This document shows positions 6,939 to 13,635 of a stretch of 13,635 bases of DNA, piece by piece. The notes below the pieces were generated by a model that worked only from the letters and a program-made list of their open reading frames with translations, had not been told where the DNA came from and searched no databases. The DNA is taken from positions 1 through 13,635 of the forward strand of contig DATBIS010000077.1 in NCBI GenBank assembly GCA_036556805.1, in the 5' to 3' direction. Every line of letters starts with the position of its first letter. Within the stretch, counting starts at the first letter, position 1. Position numbers and translations under genes: made by a program. This DNA comes from DATBIS01 sp036556805 (GTDB lineage: Bacteria; Actinomycetota; UBA4738; HRBIN12).

Positions 6939-6992
6939 CGGAACGATGGGGCGAACGAGCCCCCACGGTACCAAGCGGAACGAGGGAGTCGG

Positions 6993-8429
6993 ATGCCCGC
7001 GGACGTCGGCCACGTGCGGAGCTGGTGGTTGCGCGAGGCGCTCCGTGATCCGGCGTTCGAAGGCGAACCGTGTCCGCCGCTCCGCGGCGATCGCGCTGCG
7101 GACGTCGTGATCCTCGGCGGCGGCTACACGGGGATGTGGACGGCGTTCTTCGTGAAGGAACGAGACCCGTCCGCGGACGTCGTGTTGCTCGAGGCCGACA
7201 TCTGCGGCGGCGGCCCCTCGGGGCGCAACGGCGGCTTCGTGAACTCGTGGTGGAGCGGCGTCGACGAGCTGTGCGAGCGGTTCGGCGACGAGGCCGCGCG
7301 GGCGCTTTGCGTCGCGGGTTCGGAGAGCGTGGAGGCGATCGGCGCCTTTTGCGCCGAGCACGACATCGACGCGTGGTTCACGCGCAAAGGCGACATCGGC
7401 GTCGCGACGAGCGCCGCGACGATCGGCGACTGGGAGCCGTTGGTCGAGTCGGTGGAGCGTCTCGGTATGCCCGAGATCCTCGGCGTGCTCTCGCGCGAGG
7501 AGCTCCGCACGCGCTGCGACTCGCCGACGTTCCTCGGCGGCGTCATCGACCACGAGGCCGCGACCGTGCAGCCGGCGCGGCTCGCGCGGGGGCTCCGCCG
7601 CGTCCTTCTGGAGCGCGGGGTTCGGATCTACGAGAAGACGCCCGTCGTTCGGTTCGGCGCCGGGAAGACCGCCGTCGCGGAGGCGCCCGGGGGCTCGGTG
7701 CGCGCGGGCTCGGCCGTGATCGCGCTGAACGCCTGGGCGGCCGCGTGGAAGCGATTTCGAAGGCTCGTGACCGTGCGAGGGTCCTACATCGTGCTCACCG
7801 CGGCGGCGCCGGAGCGGCTCGAAGCGATCCACTGGACCGGCGGCGAGGGCATCTGGGACTTTCGCTCGTCGCTGCACTACCTCCGCACGACGCCCGACGG
7901 CCGGATCGCGTTCGGGATCGGCGGCATGCAGCCGGGCCTCGCGCGCCGGATCGGCCCCCGCTTCGCGTTCGACGAGCGCGCCGTCCGCATCTGCACCGAG
8001 GACCTGTATCGGATGTTCCCGACGTTCCGCGACGTGCCGATCGAGGCCGCCTGGGGCGGACCGATCGACGTGGCGGGCCTGCACGTCCCGTTCTTCGGAT
8101 CGCTCGGTGCCGGCAACGTGCACTACGGCCTCGGCTACACGGGCAACGGCGTCGCGCCGTGCCACCTCGGCGGCCGCATCCTCGCGGCGCTGTCCCTCGG
8201 TGCCGACGAGCCGTCACTGCTCGAGCTTCCGGTCGTGCGCGAGCAACCCCTCGCCTTCCCGCCGCAGCCGATCCTGTCGCCGGGCGCGCTCATCGCGAAC
8301 GAGGCGATCCGTCGCAAGGACGATGCGGAGGACCGCGGCGAGAGGCCGGGGCCGCTCGTCGACTTCGTCGCGCGCCTGCCCCGGCGGCTGGGCTACAACC
8401 TCGGGCCGTCGAGCGAGAAGGGCTCGTAG
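6993..8429 (+). CDS. FAD-dependent oxidoreductase, DAO family (PuuB/OrdL-like)
   Basis: The protein has 478 residues from ATG 6993, with GAGGGAG (6982-6988) upstream. An N-terminal Rossmann motif, DVVILGGGYTGMWTAFF (GGGYTG at 42-47), binds the ADP part of FAD, and E67 ends the second strand. GPSGRNGGFVNSWW (74-87) is the characteristic next motif of amine oxidases related to gamma-glutamylputrescine oxidase. A C-terminal GLGYTGNGVAPCHLGGRIL closes the flavin site. Family members oxidise the C-N bond of amines or amino acids with O2 or another acceptor; the substrate is not evident. No signal peptide is seen. It is divergent from ilvD (69-bp gap), and its last 37 bases overlap the 3' end of the convergent amidase gene. 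The nearby amidase and PYROXD2-like genes make nitrogen-compound catabolism plausible. Confidence 0.9.
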   Translation: MPADVGHVRSWWLREALRDPAFEGEPCPPLRGDRAADVVILGGGYTGMWTAFFVKERDPSADVVLLEADICGGGPSGRNGGFVNSWWSGVDELCERFGDEAARALCVAGSESVEAIGAFCAEHDIDAWFTRKGDIGVATSAATIGDWEPLVESVERLGMPEILGVLSREELRTRCDSPTFLGGVIDHEAATVQPARLARGLRRVLLERGVRIYEKTPVVRFGAGKTAVAEAPGGSVRAGSAVIALNAWAAAWKRFRRLVTVRGSYIVLTAAAPERLEAIHWTGGEGIWDFRSSLHYLRTTPDGRIAFGIGGMQPGLARRIGPRFAFDERAVRICTEDLYRMFPTFRDVPIEAAWGGPIDVAGLHVPFFGSLGAGNVHYGLGYTGNGVAPCHLGGRILAALSLGADEPSLLELPVVREQPLAFPPQPILSPGALIANEAIRRKDDAEDRGERPGPLVDFVARLPRRLGYNLGPSSEKGS

Positions 8430-9796
8430 CCCGGCGCCGCCAACGGCCAGGGGTTCGCGCGCTCCCAGGCCTCGCCGATCGCGAGCGCGAGATCGTCGCG
8501 GAACCGCGGCGCCGAGAACGTGATGCCGAACGGGATCCCGTTCGCGGAGACGCCCGCCGGCACGCTGATCGCCGGATGGCCGGTGATGTTCTGGGTGTCG
8601 GTGTTGTAGGCCTCGAAGCCCGGACCCTGGCCGGTGGACGGAACGGTCCCGTCGGGGGCGAAGCCGTCGACCGCCATCGTCGGCGTCACGAGCACCGAGT
8701 CGTCACCGAGCAGCTCGTCGAACTCGCGCGCGTAGGCGAACCGCCGCCGCCGCACGGCGAGGTAGTCCTCGATCGAGATCGAACGGACGTCGTGCACGAT
8801 GCCGCGGAACTCCGGGCCGAACTCCTCCTCGTGCTCCTTGCAGAAGTCCCACCCGAACCGAAGCACGTGCTCGGTCGCACACGTGGTGAACCAGTCCTCG
8901 TTCGGGTTGCCGGCGCGGAAGATCGCGGAGGGCTCGATCCGCTCGACCGGCAGCCCGAGATCGCGTTCGATCGACGCGAGCGCCGAGTCGAACGACGCCT
9001 GGACGCCGGAGGGGAGCGGTCCCCAGTCCACGAGCCTGGGCGACGCGATCACGCGCGCGGGCAGGTCGTCGCGCATCGGCAGCGGCGCGGGAAGCGCGGT
9101 CGGATCGCCGGGCACGGGCCCCGCCTCGATCGACAACAACAGGCGCAGGTCGGCGATCGAGGTCGCGAGCGGCCCGTACGTGGAGAGGTCGATCCAGTCC
9201 GGGATCGGCTCGCGGCCGATCACCCCCGCGCTGGGTTTCAGGCCGGCGAGCCCGCAGAAGGCGGCGGGGATCCGGATCGATCCGCCGCCGTCGGTGGCGG
9301 TGGCGATCGGCGCCATCCCGGCGGCCATCGCCGCCCCGGACCCGCCCGAGGAGCCGCCGGGCGACCAGTCGGTCCCCCACGGGTTGCGCGTGGGACCGTA
9401 GAGGAGGTTGTCGGTGTAGCCGGAGAAGGCGAATTCGGGCTGGTTGGTCTTGCCCACGACGATCGCGCCCGCCGCGCGCAGCCGGCGCGGGACGAGCCCG
9501 TCACGCGTCGCCGGCGGTGCGTCGGCGAACGCGCGCGAGCCGTACGTGGTGGGGATCCCGATGACGTCCTCCATGTCCTTGACGAGCAGCGGCACCCCGG
9601 CGAGCGGTCCGGGGTCCTCCCCCGCGTCCACGCGCGCGTCGAGGGCTCGGGCGTCGTCGAGTGCGGCCTCGCGGACGCGGATGACGGCGTTCAGCGGGCC
9701 GTTCAGGCGCTCGATGCGTCCGAGCGACCTTCGCGCGAGCTCCTCGGCTCGCACGCGCCGTTCGCGCACGGCCGCGGAGAGGTCGGCGAGCGTCAT
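8393..9796 (-). CDS. Amidase-signature family hydrolase
   Basis: The protein has 467 residues from ATG 9796. The Ser-cisSer-Lys triad of the amidase-signature family is intact: K73 in LLVKDMEDV, S149 in SPGGSSGGSGAA and nucleophile S173 in TDGGGSIRIPA. The 24-residue spacing from S149 to S173 matches the family. GYTDNLLYGPTRNPW precedes the serine-rich stretch, and TGHPAISVPAG is in the C-terminal part. The family hydrolyses amides, from small aryl or fatty amides to Gln-tRNA (GatA). GatA is unlikely here because no gatB or gatC is next to it and the C-terminal third differs. ATG overlaps the stop of the upstream oxidoreductase (ATGA, 9793-9796), and GTGGGG inside that gene may serve as ribosome-binding site. 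The two are probably co-translated and may act in sequence. Substrate unknown. Confidence 0.92.
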   Translation of the reverse strand: MTLADLSAAVRERRVRAEELARRSLGRIERLNGPLNAVIRVREAALDDARALDARVDAGEDPGPLAGVPLLVKDMEDVIGIPTTYGSRAFADAPPATRDGLVPRRLRAAGAIVVGKTNQPEFAFSGYTDNLLYGPTRNPWGTDWSPGGSSGGSGAAMAAGMAPIATATDGGGSIRIPAAFCGLAGLKPSAGVIGREPIPDWIDLSTYGPLATSIADLRLLLSIEAGPVPGDPTALPAPLPMRDDLPARVIASPRLVDWGPLPSGVQASFDSALASIERDLGLPVERIEPSAIFRAGNPNEDWFTTCATEHVLRFGWDFCKEHEEEFGPEFRGIVHDVRSISIEDYLAVRRRRFAYAREFDELLGDDSVLVTPTMAVDGFAPDGTVPSTGQGPGFEAYNTDTQNITGHPAISVPAGVSANGIPFGITFSAPRFRDDLALAIGEAWERANPWPLAAPGYEPFSLDGPRL

Positions 9797-11412
9797 CCGG
9801 CGACCCCACGCACGCGGTCGAACACGCGCGCGCGCCGGTGGTCCTTGAGGATCACCGTCGACGCGTTGCGCCCAGGAATCCCCATGACCCCGCCGCCGGG
9901 ATGGGTGCCGCCGCCGCAGAGATACATGCCCTCGATCGGCGTCCGGTAGTCGCCGAACCCGCGGATCGGCCGGAGCGAGAACATCTGATCCGGCGTGAGC
10001 TCGCCCTGCATGATGTTCCCACCGAGCAGGCCGAAGCGCTCCTCGATGTCCGGCGGGGCGAGCACCTCCATGTGCTCCACCGAGGACGCGAACCCGGGTG
10101 CGTACCTTTCGAACTCCGCGATCACGCGCTCGCCGTAGGCCTTTCGCTCGGTCTCCCACGAGCCCTCGCGCAGCTCGTAGGGACCGAACTGGCTGAATCC
10201 GATCACGAGGTGCTTGTCCTTCGGCGCGAGCCCGCCCTCGTGTGCGGTGGGGAACACGACCTCCGTGTAGGGGTGCTCCGAGGCGCGACCGTACTTCGCG
10301 TCGTCGAACGCGCGCTCGAGGTATTCGATCGAGGGGGAGGTCGCCACCAGACCTCGGTGCGGATCGCCCTCCTGGTCCCACGACGGGAACGTCGGAAGCT
10401 CCGACACGGCGAGATGCACTTTGACCGAGCCCGACCGCGTGCGATACCGGCGAACGTCGCGCACGACCTCGTCCGGTAGCCGCTCCTCGCCCACGAGGTC
10501 GAGGTAGGTCGTGGTCGGATGCGCGTTCGAGACGACGCGCCGCGCCCGCACGAGCGATCCGTCGGCGAGCTCGACGCCGTACGCGCGGCCCTCGTCGTTC
10601 ACCGCGATGCGGCGAACCTCCGCGCCGGTGCGCACCTCGGCTCCCACCGCCTGGGCCGAGCGGCGCATGGCCTCCGTGACGCCGCCCATGCCGCCCTTCA
10701 CCCATCCCCAGGCGCCGAAGTGGCCGTCGACCTCGCCGATCCAGTGGTGCATGAGCACGTACGCCGAGCCGGGCGTCATCGGTCCGCACCAGGCTCCGAT
10801 GATCGCCTGGGTCGCCATCGCGCCCTTCACGCGTTCGTCTTCGAACCACTCGTCGAGGAAGTCGGAGGCGCTCATCGTGAAGAGCCGCACGATCTCCGCC
10901 ACGTCCCGCCCGGTGAAGCGGCGGAGCCGGCCGAGGGTGCCGATCCACGCGGGGAGGTCGCGAAGGGTGAGGTTCGGCGGCACGACGTACAGCAAGGACT
11001 TCACGAGCGATGCGACGCGTTCGAAGTACTCGTCGAACTCGACGTAGGCGTCGGCGTCTCGCTTCGAGAGCTTCGAGATGTTCTCGGCGTCGCGCCGAAG
11101 GTCGCCCCAGAGGGTGAGGGAGGTTCCGTCGGGGAACGGCACGAAGTAGTCGGGCGTGATGATCGAGACCTCGTAGCCGAAGCGCTTGAGGTCGAGCTCG
11201 GCCACGATGCGGTCGGGCATGAGCGAGACCACGTACGAGGCCGACGAGACGCGGTAGCCGGGCCACGGCTCCTCGGTGACCGCCGCCCCGCCCACCACGT
11301 CCCGGCGCTCGAGGACGAGGACGTCCAGGCCGGCCTTCGCGAGGTAGTTCGCGCAGGCGAGGCCGTTGTGACCGCCGCCCACGATCACCACGTCCCGTTC
11401 GGAACCGCTCAT
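9793..11412 (-). CDS. FAD-dependent oxidoreductase, PYROXD2/phytoene-desaturase-like
   Basis: The protein has 539 residues. It begins with DVVIVGGGHNGLACANYLAK, with a dinucleotide-binding GGGHNG at 12-17 and E35 at the end of the second strand, followed by RRDVVGGAAVTEE. Near the C-terminus, LRPIRGFGDYRTPIEGMYLC and GGGTHPGGGVMGIPGRNAS match the closing FAD-binding motif of the COG1233 group, which includes phytoene desaturases, carotenoid isomerases and PYROXD2. The overall form is closest to PYROXD2-like proteins, whose reaction is not settled. No carotenoid genes are adjacent, so a carotenoid role is not supported. ATG at 11412 has no Shine-Dalgarno, but TAGGCT lies nine bases upstream, suggesting a leaderless mRNA. 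It is probably the first gene of a two-gene unit with the amidase. Confidence 0.88.
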   Translation of the reverse strand: MSGSERDVVIVGGGHNGLACANYLAKAGLDVLVLERRDVVGGAAVTEEPWPGYRVSSASYVVSLMPDRIVAELDLKRFGYEVSIITPDYFVPFPDGTSLTLWGDLRRDAENISKLSKRDADAYVEFDEYFERVASLVKSLLYVVPPNLTLRDLPAWIGTLGRLRRFTGRDVAEIVRLFTMSASDFLDEWFEDERVKGAMATQAIIGAWCGPMTPGSAYVLMHHWIGEVDGHFGAWGWVKGGMGGVTEAMRRSAQAVGAEVRTGAEVRRIAVNDEGRAYGVELADGSLVRARRVVSNAHPTTTYLDLVGEERLPDEVVRDVRRYRTRSGSVKVHLAVSELPTFPSWDQEGDPHRGLVATSPSIEYLERAFDDAKYGRASEHPYTEVVFPTAHEGGLAPKDKHLVIGFSQFGPYELREGSWETERKAYGERVIAEFERYAPGFASSVEHMEVLAPPDIEERFGLLGGNIMQGELTPDQMFSLRPIRGFGDYRTPIEGMYLCGGGTHPGGGVMGIPGRNASTVILKDHRRARVFDRVRGVAG

Positions 11413-11421
11413 CGCGGCGGG

Positions 11422-11427
11422 AGCCTA
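11422..11427 (-). promoter_or_regulatory. Probable -10 element for leaderless transcription of the PYROXD2-like gene
   Basis: TAGGCT (pattern TAnnnT) on the minus strand ends nine bases before ATG 11412, and no ribosome-binding site lies between. This is the arrangement of leaderless actinobacterial genes, where transcription begins at or beside the start codon. Confidence 0.45.
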
Positions 11428-11473
11428 GTCGCGGCCCGCAAGGGTGCACAACCGGCTCGGACCCATCGATCCG

Positions 11474-11479
11474 TACAAT
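11474..11479 (+). promoter_or_regulatory. Probable -10 element of the acyl-CoA dehydrogenase gene
   Basis: TACAAT is one base from the TATAAT consensus and stands out in this GC-rich DNA. It lies 26 bases before GTG 11506, leaving room for a short leader with the GAGAGGA ribosome-binding site (11493-11499). No clear -35 box is visible 17 bases upstream. The 93-bp gap thus holds two divergent promoters. Confidence 0.55.
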
Positions 11480-11505
11480 CACGGCCCGGAACGAGAGGAC
11501 CACAC

Positions 11506-12687
11506 GTGGACATCCGCCTCACACGAGACGAGCTCGCGCTCCAGCAGCGCGCGCGGGACTTCACCGATCAGGTGCTGGTGCCGCTCGAGGACGAGTGCGA
11601 GCGCGATGGCGGGCTGTCCTCCGAACACCTCGAGGCCGCGCATCGCGCCGTGCTCGACTGGAACTTCCATGCGATCAACCACTCGCCCGAGCACGGCGGC
11701 CAGGGGTTCGACGTCTTCGAGATGATGCTCATCGAGGAGCAATGGGGCCGCGCGACGGGCGGCCTGTGGGACATCCCGTGGCGCCCGTCGGTGTCGCTCG
11801 CCCACGGCACCGAACAGCAGCAGGATCGATACCTCCGCCCTGCATGTCGCGGCGAGCGCCGTGACGCCTACGCCATCACCGAGGAGCACGCGGGTTCCGA
11901 CCCCACGATGATCTCGACGACGGCGAAGCGCGATGGCGACGCCTGGGTCCTCACCGGTGAGAAATGGCACGTGACGTCCGGCGACGTCGCGGACTTCTTC
12001 CTCGTGCACGCGCACGTCGACGGCGACGCATCGAAGCCGACGCTGTTCCTCGTCGACAAGGACGCCGAGGGTGTGCGGCTGGTCCGCACGCCGGCGTACA
12101 TGCACACGTTCGTGTTCGAGCATCCGACGTTCGCGTTCGAAGAGGTGCGCGTCGGCGACGAGCAGATCCTCGGGGGGATCGGCGAGGGATTCGAGCTCGC
12201 GAAGGAGTGGTTCGTCGAGGAGCGGATGATGATCGGCGCGCGCACGATCGGCGCGGCGACACGCGCGCTCGAGTCGTCGCTCGAGTTCGCGAAGGACCGC
12301 GAGCAGTTCGGCCGCCCCATCGCGGACTTCCAGGCCGTGGAGTTCATGCTCGCGGACATGGCCGCCGAGATCATGGCGGCGAAGTCGCTGCTGTACCGGT
12401 CGTGCTGGCAGGCGGCGCGCACCGCCGCCCCGCAGAAGGACCGCCACGCGCTCGCTTCGGTCGTGAAGCTCGTGTGCTCGGAGACCGCCGGCAGGGTGGT
12501 CGACCGCGCGGTGCAGGTCTTCGGCGGTCGCGGCTACATGCGCGAGCAGCCCGTCGAGCGGCTCTTCCGCGAGCTGCGCGTCGATCGCATCTGGGAGGGC
12601 ACGTCGGAGATCCAGCGGCTGGTGCTCGGCAACGAGCTGCGCAAGCGCGGCCCCGGCCTCTTCACCGGCTGGCCGACCGAGCCCTGA
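11506..12687 (+). CDS. Acyl-CoA dehydrogenase family protein
   Basis: The protein has 393 residues from GTG 11506, with GAGAGGA (11493-11499) six bases upstream. It is expected to form an alpha,beta double bond in an acyl-CoA using FAD and pass electrons to ETF. The first family signature is AITEEHAGSDP (123-133). The C-terminal part has QVFGGRGYMREQPVERLFRE (second signature), then RIWEGTSEIQR, with E364 in the position of the catalytic base of medium-chain-type enzymes. The second signature has Glu where many members have Asp (RxxRD), a mild change. FAKDREQFGRPIADFQAVEF is the usual tetramer/FAD region. Chain length or branched substrate cannot be read. It stands alone on this strand between the divergent oxidoreductase and a convergent gene 12 bp away. 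Confidence 0.93.
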   Translation: MDIRLTRDELALQQRARDFTDQVLVPLEDECERDGGLSSEHLEAAHRAVLDWNFHAINHSPEHGGQGFDVFEMMLIEEQWGRATGGLWDIPWRPSVSLAHGTEQQQDRYLRPACRGERRDAYAITEEHAGSDPTMISTTAKRDGDAWVLTGEKWHVTSGDVADFFLVHAHVDGDASKPTLFLVDKDAEGVRLVRTPAYMHTFVFEHPTFAFEEVRVGDEQILGGIGEGFELAKEWFVEERMMIGARTIGAATRALESSLEFAKDREQFGRPIADFQAVEFMLADMAAEIMAAKSLLYRSCWQAARTAAPQKDRHALASVVKLVCSETAGRVVDRAVQVFGGRGYMREQPVERLFRELRVDRIWEGTSEIQRLVLGNELRKRGPGLFTGWPTEP

Positions 12688-12699
12688 CGGCGCTTCGAG

Positions 12700-13074
12700 C
12701 TACGCGCCGAGCAGCCCGTGCCCGCCCGTGAACGGCCTCGCCACCAGCTGCGCCGCGTATGCGAACGGGTAGGACAGCGCGATCAACGAGAGCACCACGC
12801 CGAACACGGCCCCGCCGCTGCGACGCGAACCGATCGTGCCGAGGATCGCCACGAGCAGGCCCAGCCCGCCGGCGACGGCCGCGATCGTGACGAGGGCGGT
12901 CCACCCGTCCGACGTGCCGAGCACCTTCTGTGCGACGAAGCGCGTGACTCCGCCGGACGGATTCACCTCGTGCAGCCAGAGCATCGCGCTGGCGACGCTG
13001 CCCACGAGACCCGTGACGAGCGCGATACCACCGAGCGAGCCGCCGGTGCTCTTTCCGTAGAGCCGAGCACTCAT
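12700..13074 (-). CDS. Small integral membrane protein, unknown
   Basis: The protein has 124 residues from ATG 13074, five bases after the stop of the upstream gene, with GGGGA and GAGG upstream. An ATG at 13098 in the same frame is possible but would overlap the upstream coding end and has a poorer site. Three hydrophobic segments are seen, at about residues 14-36 (GGIALVTGLVGSVASAMLWL), 58-83 and 88-112, rich in Gly, Ala, Val and Leu. A loop of ~20 residues between the first two probably faces outward. There are no catalytic or binding motifs, and I do not recognise the family. The close spacing with the upstream linker-bearing protein suggests co-expression at the cell envelope. Confidence 0.7.
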   Translation of the reverse strand: MSARLYGKSTGGSLGGIALVTGLVGSVASAMLWLHEVNPSGGVTRFVAQKVLGTSDGWTALVTIAAVAGGLGLLVAILGTIGSRRSGGAVFGVVLSLIALSYPFAYAAQLVARPFTGGHGLLGA

Positions 13075-13079
13075 CGACC

Positions 13080-13635
13080 TCACGTCCCCGAAAGACATCC
13101 CACCACTTGATCGGGGAGACCGGGGATCGTGATCCCCGCTCCGCCGTTCACGAAGTCATATTCGACACCCGACCACGTACCGGGCAATCCGGGGATATTC
13201 CTATTCCGATCATCACCACTGACGTACTGGAATCCCCTCCAATCGGGTGAGGCCCAGCCGCTCGTGTCGTAGGGAGCCACCGCCGAAAGTCCACGGCCGA
13301 ATCGCCGAGCCTCGACGAGGAAACGGCCCTGGAACGAGAGGTCGTTCTTCGCGTACAGCTTCACGTACCACCGGCCGACCTCGAGCAGGTAACCCATGTC
13401 GGAGGGCGGCGACTCCGGCCCGGTGAAGTACCGCATGTCGACGACCACGAGCGGCCCGCGCACCCCGGTGACGCGGCGGATCACGTCGAGGGGCTCCTCG
13501 AACGCCCGCGAGCCCCTCGACGGCGTCTCCCACCCGTGGAGACAGGTCGCCGACGGCGGTCCCGCCGTCGGCGCCGGGCTCGTGGGGATCGCGGGCGGCG
13601 TCGGCTCACCCGAGGCCGTCGGCTCGCGCGACTCC
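13080..13635 (-). CDS. Probable exported protein with Pro/Thr-rich linker, C-terminal part (cut by right window edge)
   Basis: The frame is open to the right edge with no convincing internal start, so the N-terminus lies outside. The first ~30 visible residues are a low-complexity linker of Pro, Thr, Ala and Ser (for example SGEPTPPAIPTSPAPTAGPP), as found between a signal/lipobox or domain and a surface domain. The following ~150 residues form a domain with a beta-strand look and many aromatics (RYFTG, GRWYVKLYAKNDLSF, DWRGFQYVSGDD). Two Cys (ATCLHGW and the VVGCLSGT ending) could pair. IPGLP occurs twice, 23 residues apart. I do not recognise the family. Export is inferred from the linker because the signal peptide is not in view. 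Confidence 0.65.
   Translation of the reverse strand, partial: ESREPTASGEPTPPAIPTSPAPTAGPPSATCLHGWETPSRGSRAFEEPLDVIRRVTGVRGPLVVVDMRYFTGPESPPSDMGYLLEVGRWYVKLYAKNDLSFQGRFLVEARRFGRGLSAVAPYDTSGWASPDWRGFQYVSGDDRNRNIPGLPGTWSGVEYDFVNGGAGITIPGLPDQVVGCLSGT
13121..13138 (-). other. Perfect hairpin inside the end of the exported-protein gene
   Basis: CGGGGAT (13121-13127) pairs with ATCCCCG (13132-13138) around a four-base loop, giving a seven-pair GC-rich stem in the mRNA about 40 bases before the stop codon. There is no T-tract, so it is not a classical terminator. It could slow transcription or protect mRNA ahead of the small membrane-protein gene, or simply reflect the coding sequence for a GITIP stretch. 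Confidence 0.35.

Noticed and set aside
6951..6959. GCGAACGAG shared by the 3364-3372 region and the ilvD/oxidoreductase gap, as a common regulator site
   Set aside because: The same 9-mer also occurs inside a coding region near 8295, so it is likely chance in this base composition.
4006..6966. Threonine synthase as the C-terminal part of a larger fusion
   Set aside because: The upstream part of that frame is an out-of-frame reading of ilvD. The ATG at 5244, with a zinc ribbon immediately after, gives a full-length enzyme.
5241..8165. ilvD frame staying open 1.2 kb upstream, suggesting a fusion protein
   Set aside because: The extension lacks any motif and lies antisense to the FAD oxidoreductase. 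AGGAGG before GTG 6923 and the normal 560-residue length set the true start.
7070..9949. A 2.9-kb open frame on the plus strand crossing the oxidoreductase end and the amidase
   Set aside because: The protein would be almost all Arg, Ala, Gly and Pro, and two real genes in other frames explain the DNA.
1..13635. tRNA, rRNA, CRISPR, insertion sequences, phage genes or attachment sites
   Set aside because: I found no cloverleaf-like sequences, spaced direct repeats, terminal inverted repeats or transposase/integrase motifs on either strand. This was by eye, so small RNAs could be missed.

Overview
This 13.6 kb window is GC-rich and gene-dense. Gene content and style suggest an actinobacterium or another high-GC Gram-positive lineage, probably an environmental one: many GTG starts, ATGA start/stop overlaps, a possible leaderless gene, an N-terminally Zn-ribboned threonine synthase, an actinobacterial-type FAD oxidoreductase, and a secreted allene-oxide-cyclase-barrel protein. 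No rRNA, tRNA, CRISPR array, transposase or integrase is visible. Taxonomy is inferred from style only.

Layout. (1) 1-3323, minus strand: a tight cluster of a DeoR-family regulator, a nucleotidyltransferase-fold protein, a calcineurin-like metallophosphoesterase and an APC-family permease (cut by the left edge). Junctions are an 8-bp overlap, 0 bp and 33 bp, so the four genes are probably one operon, possibly autoregulated through repeats upstream of the regulator. (2) 3492-3959, plus: a small secreted protein with a dirigent/allene-oxide-cyclase-like barrel, divergent from the regulator. (3) 4006-6923, minus: ilvD (dihydroxy-acid dehydratase) followed by a threonine synthase, joined by an ATGA overlap; this is core amino-acid biosynthesis. 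(4) 6993-12687: a block of oxidative/hydrolytic genes. It holds a DAO-type FAD oxidoreductase (plus), a minus-strand pair made of a PYROXD2-like FAD oxidoreductase and an amidase-signature hydrolase, and a divergent acyl-CoA dehydrogenase (plus). Together they would suit amine/amide and acyl-CoA catabolism, but no substrate can be read from the sequence. (5) 12700-13635, minus: a small three-helix membrane protein preceded by the C-terminal part of a probably surface-exposed protein with a Pro/Thr/Ser-rich linker, cut by the right edge.

Base composition differs between blocks. Hand-counted 60-base samples are about 53-60% GC in the left operon and the barrel gene, 73-83% in the central block, and about 58% at the right end. 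The left cluster and the two right-end genes may therefore have a different history from the core.

The best candidate for something undescribed is the four-gene regulator/nucleotidyltransferase/phosphoesterase/permease operon. The protein families are recognisable, but I know of no described pathway that uses them together. There is no gene-free stretch longer than 300 bases; the longest gap is 168 bp (3324-3491).
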